The notes under the pieces are model-generated. The model ran no database searches. It worked only from the letters and a program-made list of their open reading frames with translations, and was not told the DNA's origin. From Acidobacteriota bacterium (lineage in GTDB: Bacteria; Acidobacteriota; Vicinamibacteria; Marinacidobacterales; Marinacidobacteraceae): a stretch of 42,500 bases of DNA. Each line of letters opens with the position of its first letter. Within the stretch, counting starts at the first letter, position 1. The translations under genes and the position numbers were made by a program. The DNA is taken from the NCBI GenBank assembly GCA_022820545.1, contig JAJEFG010000060.1, forward strand, positions 1 through 42,500, in the 5' to 3' direction. Positions 1 through 7,638 of this stretch are shown one piece after another.

Positions 1-28
1 CCGCTCTCCGCCTTTGGGGCGTCGAGCG

Positions 29-126
29 GGGCTGGGAGCGACCCCCCTCCGATCCACGGATCTACGGTCCCGAGACGCACGGTCGTGCTAGCACTTCCGC
101 TACGGCTCGGAGGTCGCTCCCAGCCC
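29..126. repeat. 15-bp perfect inverted repeat pair
   Basis: Positions 29-43 (GGGCTGGGAGCGACC) and 112-126 are exact reverse complements separated by 68 bases. They could be ends of a small element or a stem-loop. No transposase is visible between them. Confidence 0.45.
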
Positions 127-502
127 GCGCCTGCGGCGCGATCGATCCCTGCGGGAAGGCTTCCGGCCCCGCCCGCGGCGGGTCCAGGCGGAGGCCGGCG
201 GAGCCACCGTAGGCGGGGCGGTCCTCGAAGGAGGCGCCGGAGGTCGGGCGACAGCCCGCGGACGCCGCTCACGGCCGCGTGGGCTCCCTCTCCGGCGTTG
301 GGGAGCCGGAGGGCGTCCGCCGCCTGGTCGAAGGCGACCGGCTCCGCCGGGGTGAGGTCGGCGGCGACCACAACGGTACGCCGCTGCGCCGTGCGCGCGC
401 CGGTGCCGGGGCTCGGGGGCTGCGCCCCCGTCCGTCCGTTGCTTCCGGCAGCGGCGCGAGAGGCCGGGGGTTCGAAGGGGGGCGCAGCCTCCCCTCGCCA
501 GT

Positions 503-522
503 CCCTTTGTGCACACAAAGGG
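503..522. repeat. 9-bp palindrome, CCCTTTGTG-CA-CACAAAGGG
   Basis: The two 9-bp arms are perfect inverted copies around a 2-bp centre, AT-rich relative to the flanks. This shape suits a dimeric DNA-binding protein or a recombination site better than a terminator, since no T-tract follows on either strand. Confidence 0.4.
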
Positions 523-699
523 TAGGCTGGCCCTCGTGCCTTAGGACGTGAGCCAGCCGCCGCGCCGACGCCCGAGGAAACCCGGGACCGTCGTGTTTCG
601 GCCCGGCGGACGTTTTGCCGTCTTGCCCGGCATCTGTGGCGCGTACACTGGACCTGCTGACATTCATCATTGCACCAACGGGATCAACGGCAGTCTCTT

Positions 700-1062
700 A
701 TGACCCCAAGACTCAACTGGGCGGGACCTTCCCCAGAAGATCACAACCCGCCCTCGTCCTCGGAGATCAAGGACAGTGCCCCCACAGGAAACGAGACCCC
801 AACACACAGTCGGGTAGGCTGGGGTTGTTTCCTCGCTATGCTCGGTGGCTGCGTAGCACTCATGGTCTGTCCTGACGAAGACGGATCACGCTGCTTGTCG
901 GAGGTCATGGCTAGGGACGCTGCGAGAGAGCGGGTAGAGGCGTTGGAAAATCGCGCGGATTCTGCTATCGGTGCAGAACGCACGCTCGTCCTCGCAGAAC
1001 TGATAGCTGCCCGAGAGCGTGAAGCGGCAGCCGACAGGGATTACCGGGCGTGTATCGAGTAA
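700..1062 (+). CDS. small hypothetical protein, possible membrane segment plus helical tail
   Basis: I do not recognise this 120-residue product. The N-terminal third is polar and proline-rich. A hydrophobic stretch around residues 41-58, containing several Cys and Gly, could span a membrane. The C-terminal half is rich in Ala, Arg and Glu and looks helical or coiled-coil, ending in RDYRACIE. No good ribosome binding site precedes the ATG, so translation could begin at a later Met in the helical half. It sits in the less GC-rich stretch shared with the following GIY-YIG gene and points the same way. It may be spurious. Confidence 0.3.
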   Translation: MTPRLNWAGPSPEDHNPPSSSEIKDSAPTGNETPTHSRVGWGCFLAMLGGCVALMVCPDEDGSRCLSEVMARDAARERVEALENRADSAIGAERTLVLAELIAAREREAAADRDYRACIE

Positions 1063-1181
1063 CAGGCAAATCCTGAAGGCACTCATCCCTGCCAGGCCCG
1101 GCGCTTCCAGCGCGACACTGAGCGGAGGATGTGAGGCACACAACCATTGCACCCTGCACACAACGAAGAAGGAATCCATCC

Positions 1182-1796
1182 ATGCCAGGAACCGTCTACT
1201 TACTGACCAATGAGGCCATGCCAGGGCTCGTAAAGATCGGGAAGACGACCAATGATGACCCACAGGTCAGAATGGGTTCCCTCTATACGACCGGCGTGCC
1301 AGTTCCTTTCGAGTGCGCCCTGGCAATGAACGTCGAAGATTCGACGGCGGTTGAGCGCGCGCTCCACATCGCCTTCGGACCGAACCGCGTGAATCCCCGG
1401 CGGGAGTTCTTCAGGATCGATTTGGAACAGTCGGTAGCGGTACTAGAGCTCCTAGGAACCGAAGATGTAACGCCTCAGGTCAACAAGGAAAACGATGAGA
1501 TTTCAGATGTCGAACGCAATGCCTCCAAGGCGCTCAAGAAGCGGCGGCCGAATCTGAACTTCTCGGAAATGGGAATTCCGTCGGGTTCCGCTTTGCAGTC
1601 CGTCGCGACGGACGACGTCGTTACGGTCCTGAGCGATAGGAAGGTGTTGTACAAAGAGGAGCAGATGTCACTCACCGAAGCGACTAAGCGGAGCCTAGGA
1701 CTCGACTACGCAATGGCACCGGCTAGGCATTGGGTCTATGAGGGAAGGAATCTTCGCGAGATTTACGACGAAACCTACCCACGGGACTCCGTCTAA
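1182..1796 (+). CDS. GIY-YIG (T5orf172/MUG113-type) domain protein
   Basis: This 204-residue protein has the fold signature of the MUG113/T5orf172 branch of GIY-YIG nucleases at its N-terminus: VYLLTN (residues 5-10), VKIGKT (17-22), Arg30 in the first helix, VERALH with Glu58, and a PRREFFRI segment near residue 75. A charged linker follows. The C-terminal 45 residues, with ATKRSLG and HWVYEGRNLREIYDETY, resemble the small RAMA-like module attached to some restriction-associated proteins; that match is from memory of the pattern. The start is the ATG after AAGAAGGA; an upstream in-frame ATG lacks this site. Its composition is less GC-rich than the rest of the window and it lies tail to tail with an integrase, so it is probably horizontally acquired. 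Function is likely DNA-related, target unknown. Confidence 0.75.
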   Translation: MPGTVYLLTNEAMPGLVKIGKTTNDDPQVRMGSLYTTGVPVPFECALAMNVEDSTAVERALHIAFGPNRVNPRREFFRIDLEQSVAVLELLGTEDVTPQVNKENDEISDVERNASKALKKRRPNLNFSEMGIPSGSALQSVATDDVVTVLSDRKVLYKEEQMSLTEATKRSLGLDYAMAPARHWVYEGRNLREIYDETYPRDSV

Positions 1797-1848
1797 CCCG
1801 GGAGGAAGGGGAGGCTCAGACGGCCACACGGAACGATTCGTTGGCCGC

Positions 1849-3045
1849 CTATCCGGCAGGTCCCGCTCCCTCGTCCTCGGTCCCGGCCAGGAACGCGGCC
1901 CACTGCTCCACGAGCGCCCGGCGCCGCTCGAACAGGTCGGTCCGCCGACACGCCGCCTCGATGGCGTTCGTGTTCACGTGCGCCAGGGCCAGGTCGCACA
2001 CCTCCCGCGGGGCGTCGGAGCACTCCGCCGCCCAGTCCCGGAAGCTCGAGCGGAACCCGTGCGGCACCGCACCGATCCCCAACTGGCGGACCAGCTTCGA
2101 GATCGCCACCTCGGACAACGGGCCGCCACGGGCAGAAGGGAAGACCAACGGGGTGCCCGCGAACTCTTTCGCCTCGCGGAGCACCGCGAGCGCGCCCGTG
2201 GACAGAGGCACCCGGTGTTCCCGATCCGTCTTCATCCGCTCGGGTGGAATGCGCCATTCCCGGCCCGCAAGGTCCATCTCCTTCCACTGTGCGCCGCGCA
2301 CTTCGCCGCTCCGGCACGCCGTCAGCACCAGGAACTCGAACGCCAGCACGGTCGGCGGATACGCGCCGCTGGCCCGCGCGACCTCGATGGTGCCGGCTAC
2401 CTCGGCATACGGCAGGGCGGGATGGTGTCGCGGCCGGACGCCGTTCCGGGGCAGCGCCGCCCCGATGGCCTCTCCCGCCGGGTTGTCTTCCCGGTAGCCC
2501 TGGGCCACCGCCCAGCGCATAACCGCCGAGATCCGACGCCGGACCCGCTGCGCCGTCACCCGCTTGTCGTTCCAGATCGGCTGCAGGACCGCCATCACTT
2601 CCGCCGTGTGGATCCGGTTCACCGGGAGCCCTCCGAGCCTCGGCATCGCGTAGTCCCGAAGGGTCGAGCGCCACAGCTTCTCCTGCCGGCCGCCGCTTTT
2701 CCAGCCGGCCCGGTGCACCGCGATCACCTTCTCCACGGCCTCGGCGAAGGTGGGGACGGTCCGCCGACGGCCGGTCACGAGCTCGCCGCGCTGCCGCGCC
2801 ACGAGGTTGAGGGCGCACTTCTGGCGCGCCGCGGCGACGCTGACGTGGGGCCAGGTCCCGAGTCCGAGGTTGCGGGGCCGTCCATCCACGGTGACGCGCT
2901 GACGCCAGGACTTCGAGAGCTGGCCACGGGCGATCCGCCTCACCCGGAGGGAGAGTCCGCCGGAGCCGCGGCCGTCGCCGCAGCATCCGGGTTCCCGGAT
3001 GGTCTCGACGAATCTCGCGGAGAGTCGGTAGGGTCGTTCGGTCAT
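1849..3045 (-). CDS. P4-type tyrosine recombinase (integrase), expected catalytic Tyr is Cys
   Basis: This 398-residue protein has the three-part layout of P4-family phage and island integrases: an N-terminal arm-binding domain (about residues 1-95), a core-binding SAM-like domain (about 98-190) and a C-terminal catalytic domain. Conserved catalytic positions are visible: Arg245 in TACRSGE, Lys272, His329 and Arg332 in PHGFR, and His356 in LALAHV. The nucleophile position, normally Tyr in a segment like AAYRRTDLFERRR, reads AACRRTDLFERRR, so Cys366 (TGT codon at 1950-1948) stands where TAT or TAC is expected. The start ATG follows AGGAG at a 9-base distance; the open frame extends further upstream without support. 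No tRNA or clear attachment repeat is visible beside it. It may be a decayed enzyme or carry a sequencing error. Confidence 0.9.
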   Translation of the reverse strand: MTERPYRLSARFVETIREPGCCGDGRGSGGLSLRVRRIARGQLSKSWRQRVTVDGRPRNLGLGTWPHVSVAAARQKCALNLVARQRGELVTGRRRTVPTFAEAVEKVIAVHRAGWKSGGRQEKLWRSTLRDYAMPRLGGLPVNRIHTAEVMAVLQPIWNDKRVTAQRVRRRISAVMRWAVAQGYREDNPAGEAIGAALPRNGVRPRHHPALPYAEVAGTIEVARASGAYPPTVLAFEFLVLTACRSGEVRGAQWKEMDLAGREWRIPPERMKTDREHRVPLSTGALAVLREAKEFAGTPLVFPSARGGPLSEVAISKLVRQLGIGAVPHGFRSSFRDWAAECSDAPREVCDLALAHVNTNAIEAACRRTDLFERRRALVEQWAAFLAGTEDEGAGPAG

Positions 3046-3210
3046 GGATGAGCGCTCCTGCGGGGAGTGCCTGGGGGACACAAGAAGAGCGGGAACGAGG
3101 GAGTTTGCGGCGCTCCGGGAAGGAACGGTATAGCACCATAAGCCGTTGAATAATGAGGCGTATAACGGAACGTCGGAGCACTCTGCGGAACCCTGCGGAA
3201 CCGGCAGACT

Positions 3211-3260
3211 GCGGCGGTCCTGCGGGCCGCGTGCCGGCTGAAGCCGGCGTTCCAAGCCGG
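3211..3260. repeat. double-hairpin repeat, copy A, 3' of the solute-binding lipoprotein gene
   Basis: Hairpin 1 pairs GCGGC (3211-3215) with GCCGC (3226-3230). Hairpin 2 pairs GCCGGC (3233-3238) with GCCGGC (3243-3248) around TGAA. The trailer GTTCCAAGCC follows and then the stop codon of the minus-strand gene. It belongs to the family seen at 16929, 20021, 20096, 33359, 34947, 39709 and 39779. Confidence 0.7.
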
Positions 3261-3268
3261 GTGCGCTG

Positions 3269-4354
3269 CTACGGCGACCAGGCTTCGGCGCGTTCGAGGA
3301 ACACCGCGGGGTTGTCCAGCCACTCGGCGTAGCCGATGTCCCGTTCGTCGGTGAGGTAGTCCAGCTTGTCGTCGAGGCAGGCGAGGAGAGCTTCCTCGCC
3401 CTGGTCGAGGGCGAATCCGCCCAGTTCGACCTCCGTGTCGAGGGCGGTCACCGCGAAGAAGCCGTCGGAGGCCGCTTCCGCGGCCCGGTTCCCGATCTCG
3501 TCGCCGGCCAGCGCGTCCACTCCCCGGGTGGCCAGCGCCATCAGTTGCTCCGACCGGGGCGACTCGGCGCCGAAGAAGACGACCTGCGGATAGCCGGGAG
3601 ACGGGGGCTCCAGGTGGCTGCGTCCCGCCAGGTTCTCCGACGCTCCGCTCGGGGCGATGCGAAAGGCCTCGGTACCGTCGGCGACGACGGTCCCTTCGGG
3701 GGTGTTGACGCTGGTCCCCGCCAGCAGCACGCCTCCGTCATCGACAAGTCCGACGATCTGCAGGAAGCGCGACTCGCCGGTCGTCTCCACCGAGACGCCG
3801 ACGCGAGCCTCGTTCGTCAGATGGCTGTATTCGCGGAGGGTCGCGGCGTCGGCGCCGCGCACGAGGAGCGAGTGGCGGAACACGATGTGACCCGACGTGA
3901 AAGCGACCGCGGGGGCGCCGGACGCGTCCCGGGTGCGTTCCTCCAGGATCGTGATGCCACCTCCCACGAGGTCGAACTCCGGGGTGGCCGGAAGCAGCCA
4001 GATTCCCGGCCAGACGTCGATGCCGCGGCGGTTGAAGGAGAGGCCGGCGCCGTCCATCGCCTCGAGCGCGCTCATGAGATCGGCTTCGTAGCCGCGGTGC
4101 TCGTCGAAGGCCGGCGCTTCCGGGTCGGGATCACCTCGGTAACTGATCGGGTCGTAGGAGGCGAAGAATCCGAACTCGAGGACGCGCCCTTCCTCGGCGC
4201 AGCGAACGGGAGGCGGCGCGGTGGGCGCGGGAGCCGGGTCCGGAGCCGTCGGCGAGGTGGACGGGCCGTCCGAACCTTCGTCGCAGCCGGCGGCCACGAC
4301 TCCGAAGACGAACGCGGCGGCCAGGAGCGGACGGCGGGCGCCGAACCGCGTCAT
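3269..4354 (-). CDS. periplasmic solute-binding lipoprotein (amino-acid ABC type, SBP_bac_3-like)
   Basis: The 361-residue product begins with a lipoprotein signal whose lipobox is VAAGC (Cys24), then a Pro/Ala/Thr linker, then a domain that reads like a family 3 solute-binding protein: an early beta strand (LEFGFFASYDPISY), EADLMSALEAM, and FDLVGGGITILEERT, the region that usually shapes the ligand pocket. It would sit on the periplasmic face of the inner membrane or be sorted outward, binding an amino-acid-like ligand. No permease or ATPase gene is adjacent. Its ATG overlaps the dapF stop codon in an ATGA, so the two genes are probably translationally coupled. A sensory or orphan binding role is possible. 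The family call is good; the ligand is unknown. Confidence 0.75.
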   Translation of the reverse strand: MTRFGARRPLLAAAFVFGVVAAGCDEGSDGPSTSPTAPDPAPAPTAPPPVRCAEEGRVLEFGFFASYDPISYRGDPDPEAPAFDEHRGYEADLMSALEAMDGAGLSFNRRGIDVWPGIWLLPATPEFDLVGGGITILEERTRDASGAPAVAFTSGHIVFRHSLLVRGADAATLREYSHLTNEARVGVSVETTGESRFLQIVGLVDDGGVLLAGTSVNTPEGTVVADGTEAFRIAPSGASENLAGRSHLEPPSPGYPQVVFFGAESPRSEQLMALATRGVDALAGDEIGNRAAEAASDGFFAVTALDTEVELGGFALDQGEEALLACLDDKLDYLTDERDIGYAEWLDNPAVFLERAEAWSP

Positions 4355-5232
4355 CGGCCTGCGGCTTGCTCCGCCCGGGGGGCCGTGGGCCCGGAGACAA
4401 GACCGAAAGCGCCCTCGAAGACCCGGGTGACCGGGCCCTCCATCAGCGGCGCCTCCCCGGCGCAGTCGATCTGGATCAGGTCGCCGCTCGCCACCCGGAC
4501 GGGGACGGCCGCCGGCCAACCGAAGAGACGGTGCGCCACCGTGACGGCCGCCGTGGCTCCCGTCCCGCACGCTAGACACTCGGCCTCGACGCCGCGCTCG
4601 AAGGTCCGCAGCCGGATCTCTCCCGAACCTTCGTCCAGCGCGATGAAGTTGGCGTTCGCCCCGGCCGGAAAAACGGAATGCCTCCGGATCGCGCTGCCCC
4701 GGCGGTCCACGTCCACGACTCCGACGTCCGGGACGACTTCGATGGCGTGCGGAACGCCGACCTCCAACGCGCACAGCTCGGCCTCGCCGCCGGGGAGGTC
4801 GGACAGCCGGAGGCGGCGGATCGGACTCGGCTTCGCCATCGCCACCCGCACCGTCGCCGCGGCGGCCGAACCGGACAGGATGTCGGCCCGCAGCACTCCC
4901 GCCGGCGTCGCGATCCGCTGCGAGATTCCACCCGCCCCGATCTCCCGGGCGAAGACCGCGGCGCAGCGGGTTCCGTTGCCGCAGAGTTCTCCCTCGCTGC
5001 CGTCGGCATTGAAGTACCGCATCACGTAGTCGGCGTCCTGCCCCCCGTCGCGCTCGATCAGGATCAGGCCGTCGGCCCCGATCCCGATCTTGCGGCGGCA
5101 CGCCCGCCGGGCGAGTCCGGCCTTGTCTTCCTCGGCGATGGAGCCATCCCGGTTGTCCGCGACCACGAAGTCGTTCCCCGCGCCGGACATCTTCACGAAG
5201 GAGAGGAAGCGAGGCGCCGGATTCACGTTCAT
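4351..5232 (-). CDS. dapF: diaminopimelate epimerase
   Basis: DapF interconverts LL- and meso-diaminopimelate in the cytoplasm for lysine and peptidoglycan synthesis, using two cysteines as acid and base. The 293-residue sequence has the family start (KMSGAGNDFVVAD), the first active-site segment GELCGNGTRC with Cys84, and the second, ECLACGTGATAAV. Length is close to the usual 270-290. The ATG overlaps the stop of the upstream selD fusion in ATGA, and its own stop overlaps the lipoprotein start in the same way. There is no separate ribosome binding site of note, which fits translational coupling. No other lysine-pathway gene is in the window. Confidence 0.95.
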   Translation of the reverse strand: MNVNPAPRFLSFVKMSGAGNDFVVADNRDGSIAEEDKAGLARRACRRKIGIGADGLILIERDGGQDADYVMRYFNADGSEGELCGNGTRCAAVFAREIGAGGISQRIATPAGVLRADILSGSAAAATVRVAMAKPSPIRRLRLSDLPGGEAELCALEVGVPHAIEVVPDVGVVDVDRRGSAIRRHSVFPAGANANFIALDEGSGEIRLRTFERGVEAECLACGTGATAAVTVAHRLFGWPAAVPVRVASGDLIQIDCAGEAPLMEGPVTRVFEGAFGLVSGPTAPRAEQAAGR

Positions 5233-7508
5233 GACGATCGACGACCGATCGTAGCCACCGCGCCGCCGTTCGGGCGGGGAACCACGGTCCCGATCCGGAC
5301 CGCCTCCACGTTCGCGTCCCGGAGCCGGCCCAGGAAGTCGTCGGACCGGGCCTCGGGCACCCCGGCGAGAAATCCCCCCGCGGTCTGCGGATCGAAGAGC
5401 AGCTCGAGACGGGGATGCCGCGAGGCCTCGGCCTCGATCCGGATCGCCTTCGCGATCCTGCGGTTCGCCTCGTGCGCGGTGCTGCGCAGACCGGAGCCGA
5501 GGAGTTCCTCGGCTCCGGGCAGCGCCGGGAGCGCGGAGACATCCAACTCCGCCGCCAGGCCACTGGCCCGCAGCATCTCGGCGAGGTGGTTCATCAGGCC
5601 GAAGCCGGTCACGTCGGTCGCCGCGCGCAGCCCCGCTGCGACCGCCGCTCGGGCCGCCTTCCCGTTGGGACACACCATCTGGGCGGTGGCCGCCTGGAGC
5701 CAGGCGCCCCTTCCCTGGCCGAGCATCACGCCGCGCAGCACCACCCCGCTGCCGAGCCGCTTGGTCAGGTAGAGCGCGTCGCCGGCCTCGAGGCCGTCCA
5801 GTGTGAGCAGGCGATCCCCGATCGGGTGCCCTTCCACCGAGAACCCGACCGTCAACTCGGGGCCAACGGTGGTGTGGCCGCCCAGCAGGGCAACTCCGAG
5901 CTCGTCGAGGAGCGAGCGGGCGCCCGCGAGGAGCTGGTAGAGCGTCTCCGCGCCGGCTTCGGCGGTCTCGTCCTCGGGAAGGTTGACGAGCGCCATCGCG
6001 TACCGCGGTTCCGCGCCCGTGGCGAAGAGATCCGAAAGGGCGTTCGCTGCGGCGACCTTGCCGTTCAGCCAATGGTCGCCGCTGAACGCCTTGAACCAGT
6101 CCACGCTCGAAACCACCACGTCGCCGCGCGGCGTGGCGAAGGCGGCGGCGTCGTCGGACTGGTCGAGACCAAGGCGAACGCTTCCGTTCGCGCCGCCGGC
6201 GCCGGGGCCGAGTTCGTCCCGCAGCCGTCCGAGCGCGCGGTCGAGCGTGGTCTGGCCGGCCTTCGCCGCGCAGCCCCCGCATACCATCGCCTCCATCGCG
6301 GACCGGTCCATCCGGGAGAACTCGCTGGTGGTCCCGCCGGCGTCGTCGAGCACCTGGAACTTCTCCATGAACTTCCGGTCGATCCGGTCCTTGAGGCTCA
6401 TCACCCAGCGGCCCTCGAAGGACGTTCCCCACTTGGCCCCGAGCGCGCTGCCGTCGCCGAGGTTCAGCAGGGTGAGGAAATCGGGCTGCGGCCGGTAGCG
6501 CCGCAGCGGGCGGCCGGCGACCACCCGCCGCAGGTTGTCGGCGATGAACGGCCCCTGCCGCACCGCGTACACCCCGGCCTTCGGGGTCGCGGGCCAGTCC
6601 CGGAGGGTCGCGCAGTCCCCCACCGCGAAGATCCGGTCGTCGTCCAGGGTCTGGAGCGTCGGGCGGGTGAGCACGAAACCGTGCTCGTCGAGCGCCAGCC
6701 CCGAATCGCGAAAGACGTCCAGGCTTCCGGCTCCCACCGCCCAGATGAGGGAGTCGGCGGGAACGACCTCACCGCTCTCGAGCCGGACCCCGCCGTCCTC
6801 GGCGGCGGCGACCGAGGCGCCGGTGCGAATCGAGATTCCCCGCGCCGCGGCATTGCGGCGGGCCCGGACCGCCAGCGAGGGCGGGAACCCGGCGAGCACC
6901 TCGGGAAGCGCCTGGAGCAGCGTGATCCGGAGGGCGCGCTCGATCCCGGCCCGACGCGCCGCCGCCAGCAGCCGCTCGCGGACGGTGAACGCCAGCTCGA
7001 TGCCGCCGGCGCCTCCCCCGGCGACCACCACCTCGAACGGCCGGTCCGCGGCATGGGCGAGAAAGGACGTCGAGAGCGTCCCGATCTCCCGTACCAGGCG
7101 CGCGATCGGCCGGGTGGCGCGGGCCCGCTCCCGGACGCCGGGCAGGTCGAGTCCGGCGACGGTGCTGCCGATGTCGAAGGACACGAAGTCGTAGGCGAGC
7201 GGAGCGCGTCCCGCGAGCCGGACTCGCCGGTCCGGGGGATCCACTCCCACCGCGGGCGTGAGGACGACGTCGGCGCCCGCGAGCCGGGCCAGCGGGACCA
7301 CGTCGATCTCGAGTTCGGAGGCCCGGTACTGGTCGGCGACGAACCCCGGCACCATCCCGGAATAGACGGCGACCGGCGTGTCGAGCACCACCGTGACCCG
7401 GGCCTCGGGCCACGGGCGCATCATCATCCGGCGGAGGACCTGGACGTGCGAATGGCCTCCGCCCACCAGCACGACGTGGGGGCGATGGACAGCGGGTTCG
7501 CGGGTCAT
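5229..7508 (-). CDS. selD: fused NADH-dehydrogenase-like FAD oxidoreductase and selenide, water dikinase
   Basis: This 759-residue protein joins two enzymes. Residues 1-385 are a pyridine-nucleotide disulfide-type oxidoreductase, with the FAD motif VVLVGGGHSHV (12-22), a second dinucleotide motif VVVAGGGAGGIELAF (160-174) and a flavin-contact segment FAVGDCA (294-300). Residues from about 400 onward are SelD, which makes selenophosphate from selenide and ATP; it has the active-site Cys/Lys region VCGGCAAK (Cys410, Cys413, Lys416), an ATP-site aspartate cluster DQSDDAA (449-455) and ANALSDLFATGAEP. The active site uses Cys, not selenocysteine. The fusion is known from several bacterial groups and is thought to supply reduced selenium to the kinase. 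An in-frame upstream ATG at 7565 is possible; I chose 7508 because the FAD fold begins there. It heads an operon with dapF. Confidence 0.92.
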   Translation of the reverse strand: MTREPAVHRPHVVLVGGGHSHVQVLRRMMMRPWPEARVTVVLDTPVAVYSGMVPGFVADQYRASELEIDVVPLARLAGADVVLTPAVGVDPPDRRVRLAGRAPLAYDFVSFDIGSTVAGLDLPGVRERARATRPIARLVREIGTLSTSFLAHAADRPFEVVVAGGGAGGIELAFTVRERLLAAARRAGIERALRITLLQALPEVLAGFPPSLAVRARRNAAARGISIRTGASVAAAEDGGVRLESGEVVPADSLIWAVGAGSLDVFRDSGLALDEHGFVLTRPTLQTLDDDRIFAVGDCATLRDWPATPKAGVYAVRQGPFIADNLRRVVAGRPLRRYRPQPDFLTLLNLGDGSALGAKWGTSFEGRWVMSLKDRIDRKFMEKFQVLDDAGGTTSEFSRMDRSAMEAMVCGGCAAKAGQTTLDRALGRLRDELGPGAGGANGSVRLGLDQSDDAAAFATPRGDVVVSSVDWFKAFSGDHWLNGKVAAANALSDLFATGAEPRYAMALVNLPEDETAEAGAETLYQLLAGARSLLDELGVALLGGHTTVGPELTVGFSVEGHPIGDRLLTLDGLEAGDALYLTKRLGSGVVLRGVMLGQGRGAWLQAATAQMVCPNGKAARAAVAAGLRAATDVTGFGLMNHLAEMLRASGLAAELDVSALPALPGAEELLGSGLRSTAHEANRRIAKAIRIEAEASRHPRLELLFDPQTAGGFLAGVPEARSDDFLGRLRDANVEAVRIGTVVPRPNGGAVATIGRRSS

Positions 7509-7638
7509 GGGCGGGAGCGCAGCCGGCAGAGTATCCGCAGGCGCCGGGCGCCCGATGTCGGCCATACAATCGCGGGTCCGGCCACTCGCGGAAAGTGCGG
7601 CCTCGGCGCGCGTTCCCGCAGCCGGGAGGAGACGATCC

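Larger units (their letters stand above)
1..699. other. gene-poor GC-rich left edge
   Basis: Open frames run through this stretch on both strands, as expected for such GC-rich DNA, but none has a convincing start with a ribosome binding site or a recognisable domain. It contains several short inverted repeats, listed separately, and GC-rich runs such as the small hairpin near 415-430. From about 600 onward the composition becomes less GC-rich and continues so into the GIY-YIG gene. It may be a degraded end of a mobile region, but I see no gene I can support. Confidence 0.4.

Noticed and set aside
200-400. Minus-strand frame reading TVVVAADLTPAEPVAFDQA, like the swivelling phosphohistidine domain of PEP-utilising enzymes
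   Set aside because: The likeness covers only about 20-30 residues, no flanking domain is present, and GC-rich DNA produces such Ala/Val/Asp stretches by chance. A profile search would be needed; without one I do not call a pseudogene.
469-476. GGTTCGAA, like a tRNA T-loop, near the integrase region
   Set aside because: The flanking bases do not form a T-stem or acceptor stem and no anticodon arm can be built upstream.
4351-5563. Long open frames overlapping dapF and selD on both strands
   Set aside because: They are Arg/Pro-rich products of GC-skewed codon use in other frames of recognisable genes, with no domain of their own. The same applies to the long opposite-strand frames over the quinoprotein, AAA+, S10 and CRTAC1 genes.
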